Program-made: the position numbers and the translations under genes
The notes under the pieces: generated by a model
The model's database searches: none
The model's input: the letters and a program-made list of their open reading frames with translations, nothing else
Told to the model about the DNA's origin: nothing
Source of the DNA: an uncultured Chthoniobacterales bacterium
GTDB taxonomy: Bacteria > Verrucomicrobiota > Verrucomicrobiia > Chthoniobacterales > UBA10450
DNA: 14,283 nucleotides
Assembly (NCBI GenBank): GCA_955652155.1
Contig: CATPAT010000279.1
Location: forward strand, 1 to 14,283
Direction: 5' to 3'
Shown: positions 14,226 through 14,283 of the stretch, piece by piece
How the letters are laid out: each line of letters begins with the position of its first letter
How positions within the stretch are numbered: the stretch's first letter is position 1

Positions 14226-14283
14226 ATGAAGCGAGGTTTCTCATCTTCGCGGTTTGATTGGCTGACCACAGCGGGTTGCATCC
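14226..14283 (+). CDS. Start of a further gene (3' end outside window)
   Basis: An ATG at 14226 is preceded by GAGG at about 9 bases (AGCGAGGCTAAAAGT) and opens a frame (MKRGFSSSRFDWLTTAGCI) to the window edge. The upstream promoter-like pair and good ribosome-binding site support it. Nineteen codons are too few to name the product. The rise in hydrophobicity at LTTAGCI might be the start of a membrane segment. Confidence 0.5.
   Translation, partial: MKRGFSSSRFDWLTTAGCI

Noticed and set aside
1..14283. CRISPR array, tRNA, insertion sequence, phage or toxin-antitoxin genes
   Set aside because: No regularly spaced direct repeats, cloverleaf, transposase motif or paired small toxin/antitoxin frames could be seen on either strand.

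Overview
The window looks like a chromosomal segment of a soil-type Verrucomicrobiota bacterium, probably of the Chthoniobacterales/Spartobacteria kind. That placement is an inference. It rests on a moderately GC-rich composition, few clear Shine-Dalgarno sequences, secreted proteins with Pro-Thr linkers and Calx-beta-like ends, a small lipoprotein with a GYIDVSGYAPG tail, and short palindromic intergenic repeats of types I associate with such genomes. No tRNA, rRNA, CRISPR array, transposase or phage gene is visible. All genes are densely packed, and no gene-free stretch exceeds 300 bases.

Left part (1-4486): the C-terminal end of a small membrane protein converges, with a 7-base gap, on a large minus-strand gene for bifunctional proline dehydrogenase / P5C dehydrogenase (putA, about 1003 aa, no DNA-binding domain). 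Divergent from it is a PLP-dependent threonine-aldolase-type enzyme preceded by a strong GC-rich hairpin.

Centre left (4513-7203): three exported proteins lie in a row. They are a proline-rich lipoprotein, a secreted matrixin-like zinc metalloprotease (HExxHxxGxxH) with two PT-rich linkers and two beta-sandwich-like modules, and a 195-aa secreted companion starting 22 bases after the protease stop. The protease has no visible cysteine-switch propeptide, so the companion is a candidate partner or inhibitor.

Centre right (7261-10306): a small single-pass membrane protein is divergent from a two-gene thiol-redox operon. The operon encodes a DsbD/ScsB-type electron conduit with all three cysteine pairs and an exported CPFV-type redoxin starting 3 bases after dsbD. 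A perfect 14-bp hairpin terminator closes this unit and faces the next, convergent pair.

Right part (10389-14283): minus-strand genes for a short-chain dehydrogenase and an M23 (lysostaphin-fold) peptidase are followed by a plus-strand sugar-nucleotide epimerase gene broken by a single in-frame TAA at codon 37. That gene is flanked on both sides by imperfect palindromic repeats. A PAPS-dependent sulfotransferase comes next, then a candidate promoter and the first 19 codons of another gene. The epimerase and sulfotransferase suggest surface polysaccharide modification.

The least expected observation is an 11-base word, AAGATCGACAT, present six times by eye (five extended to AAGATCGACATC), in three different reading contexts. 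I could not establish a complete undescribed system. The best leads are this word, the protease/companion pair and the interrupted epimerase between repeats.
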